A program made the translations under genes and the position numbers. Positions 63,962-64,000 of a stretch of 64,000 bases of DNA are shown here, piece after piece (the first letter of the stretch is position 1; every line of letters begins with the position of its first letter). Source of the DNA: Cladosporium sp. IMV 00045 (lineage: Eukaryota > Ascomycota > Dothideomycetes > Cladosporiales > Cladosporiaceae); contig MSJI02000792.1 in NCBI GenBank assembly GCA_001931905.2, positions 32,401 through 96,400 of the forward strand, in the 5' to 3' direction. The notes under the pieces were generated by a model. That model had not been told where the DNA came from, made no database searches, and saw nothing but the letters and a program-made list of their open reading frames with translations.

Positions 63962-64000
63962 CTCTCTCTCCGCTAAACTCCCCACCCCGTCAAATGGTGG

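Overview
The window looks like a chromosome segment of a filamentous ascomycete, most likely a Dothideomycete of the Capnodiales/Mycosphaerellales or black-yeast type. This is inferred from short (about 45-90 nt) GT-AG introns, compact genes, and ascomycete families such as ChAPs/BUD7, HIR3, SIP5, multi-WSC copper radical oxidase, GH16 glucanase and a GT2 glycosyltransferase like the one described in Zymoseptoria. A 50-base run of N at 12680-12729 is a scaffold gap.

Layout. (1) 1-12.6 kb and about 35.35-48.45 kb are two direct copies of one block: BTB gene A (-), BTB gene B (+), exomer subunit BUD7/BCH1 (-), HIR-complex subunit HIR3 (+), a minisatellite, and a GT2 glycosyltransferase (-). Copy 1 enters the window inside BTB-A and ends in the GT2 gene beside the gap. 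Copy 2 is complete, and its GT2 gene continues to 50.9 kb. HIR3, BUD7 and both BTB genes are open in both copies. (2) 12.77-28.2 kb: SIP5, an FAD monooxygenase, then a decayed stretch (a berberine-bridge-type oxidase with a stop and a frameshift, a rhodopsin-domain relic, a NACHT/STAND gene with two lesions), then an intact MFS transporter. (3) 29-34.4 kb: an F-box-like protein, a small secreted cysteine-containing protein, and a TMEM135-type membrane protein. (4) 52.7-62.8 kb: a membrane-anchored GH16 glucanase, a six-WSC copper radical oxidase, and a transmembrane RING-H2 ubiquitin ligase.

The most unusual signal is not a gene. Intergenic minisatellites at 11.5, 29.8, 34.4, 46.9 and 63 kb share a CGGAG core and a period of about 87-88 bp. 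The four with both flanks in view lie between the 3' ends of convergent genes. In the 29.8-30.6 kb array nine cores are spaced exactly 88 bp apart although the sequence between them has diverged strongly.

Several genes act at the cell surface or wall: BUD7 (cargo export), the GT2 enzyme, GH16, and the WSC oxidase. HIR3 is a chromatin gene, and SIP5 and the RING protein point to signalling or ubiquitin. No rRNA, convincing tRNA, CRISPR locus or intact transposon was seen. All splice sites were read by eye and have no transcript support.
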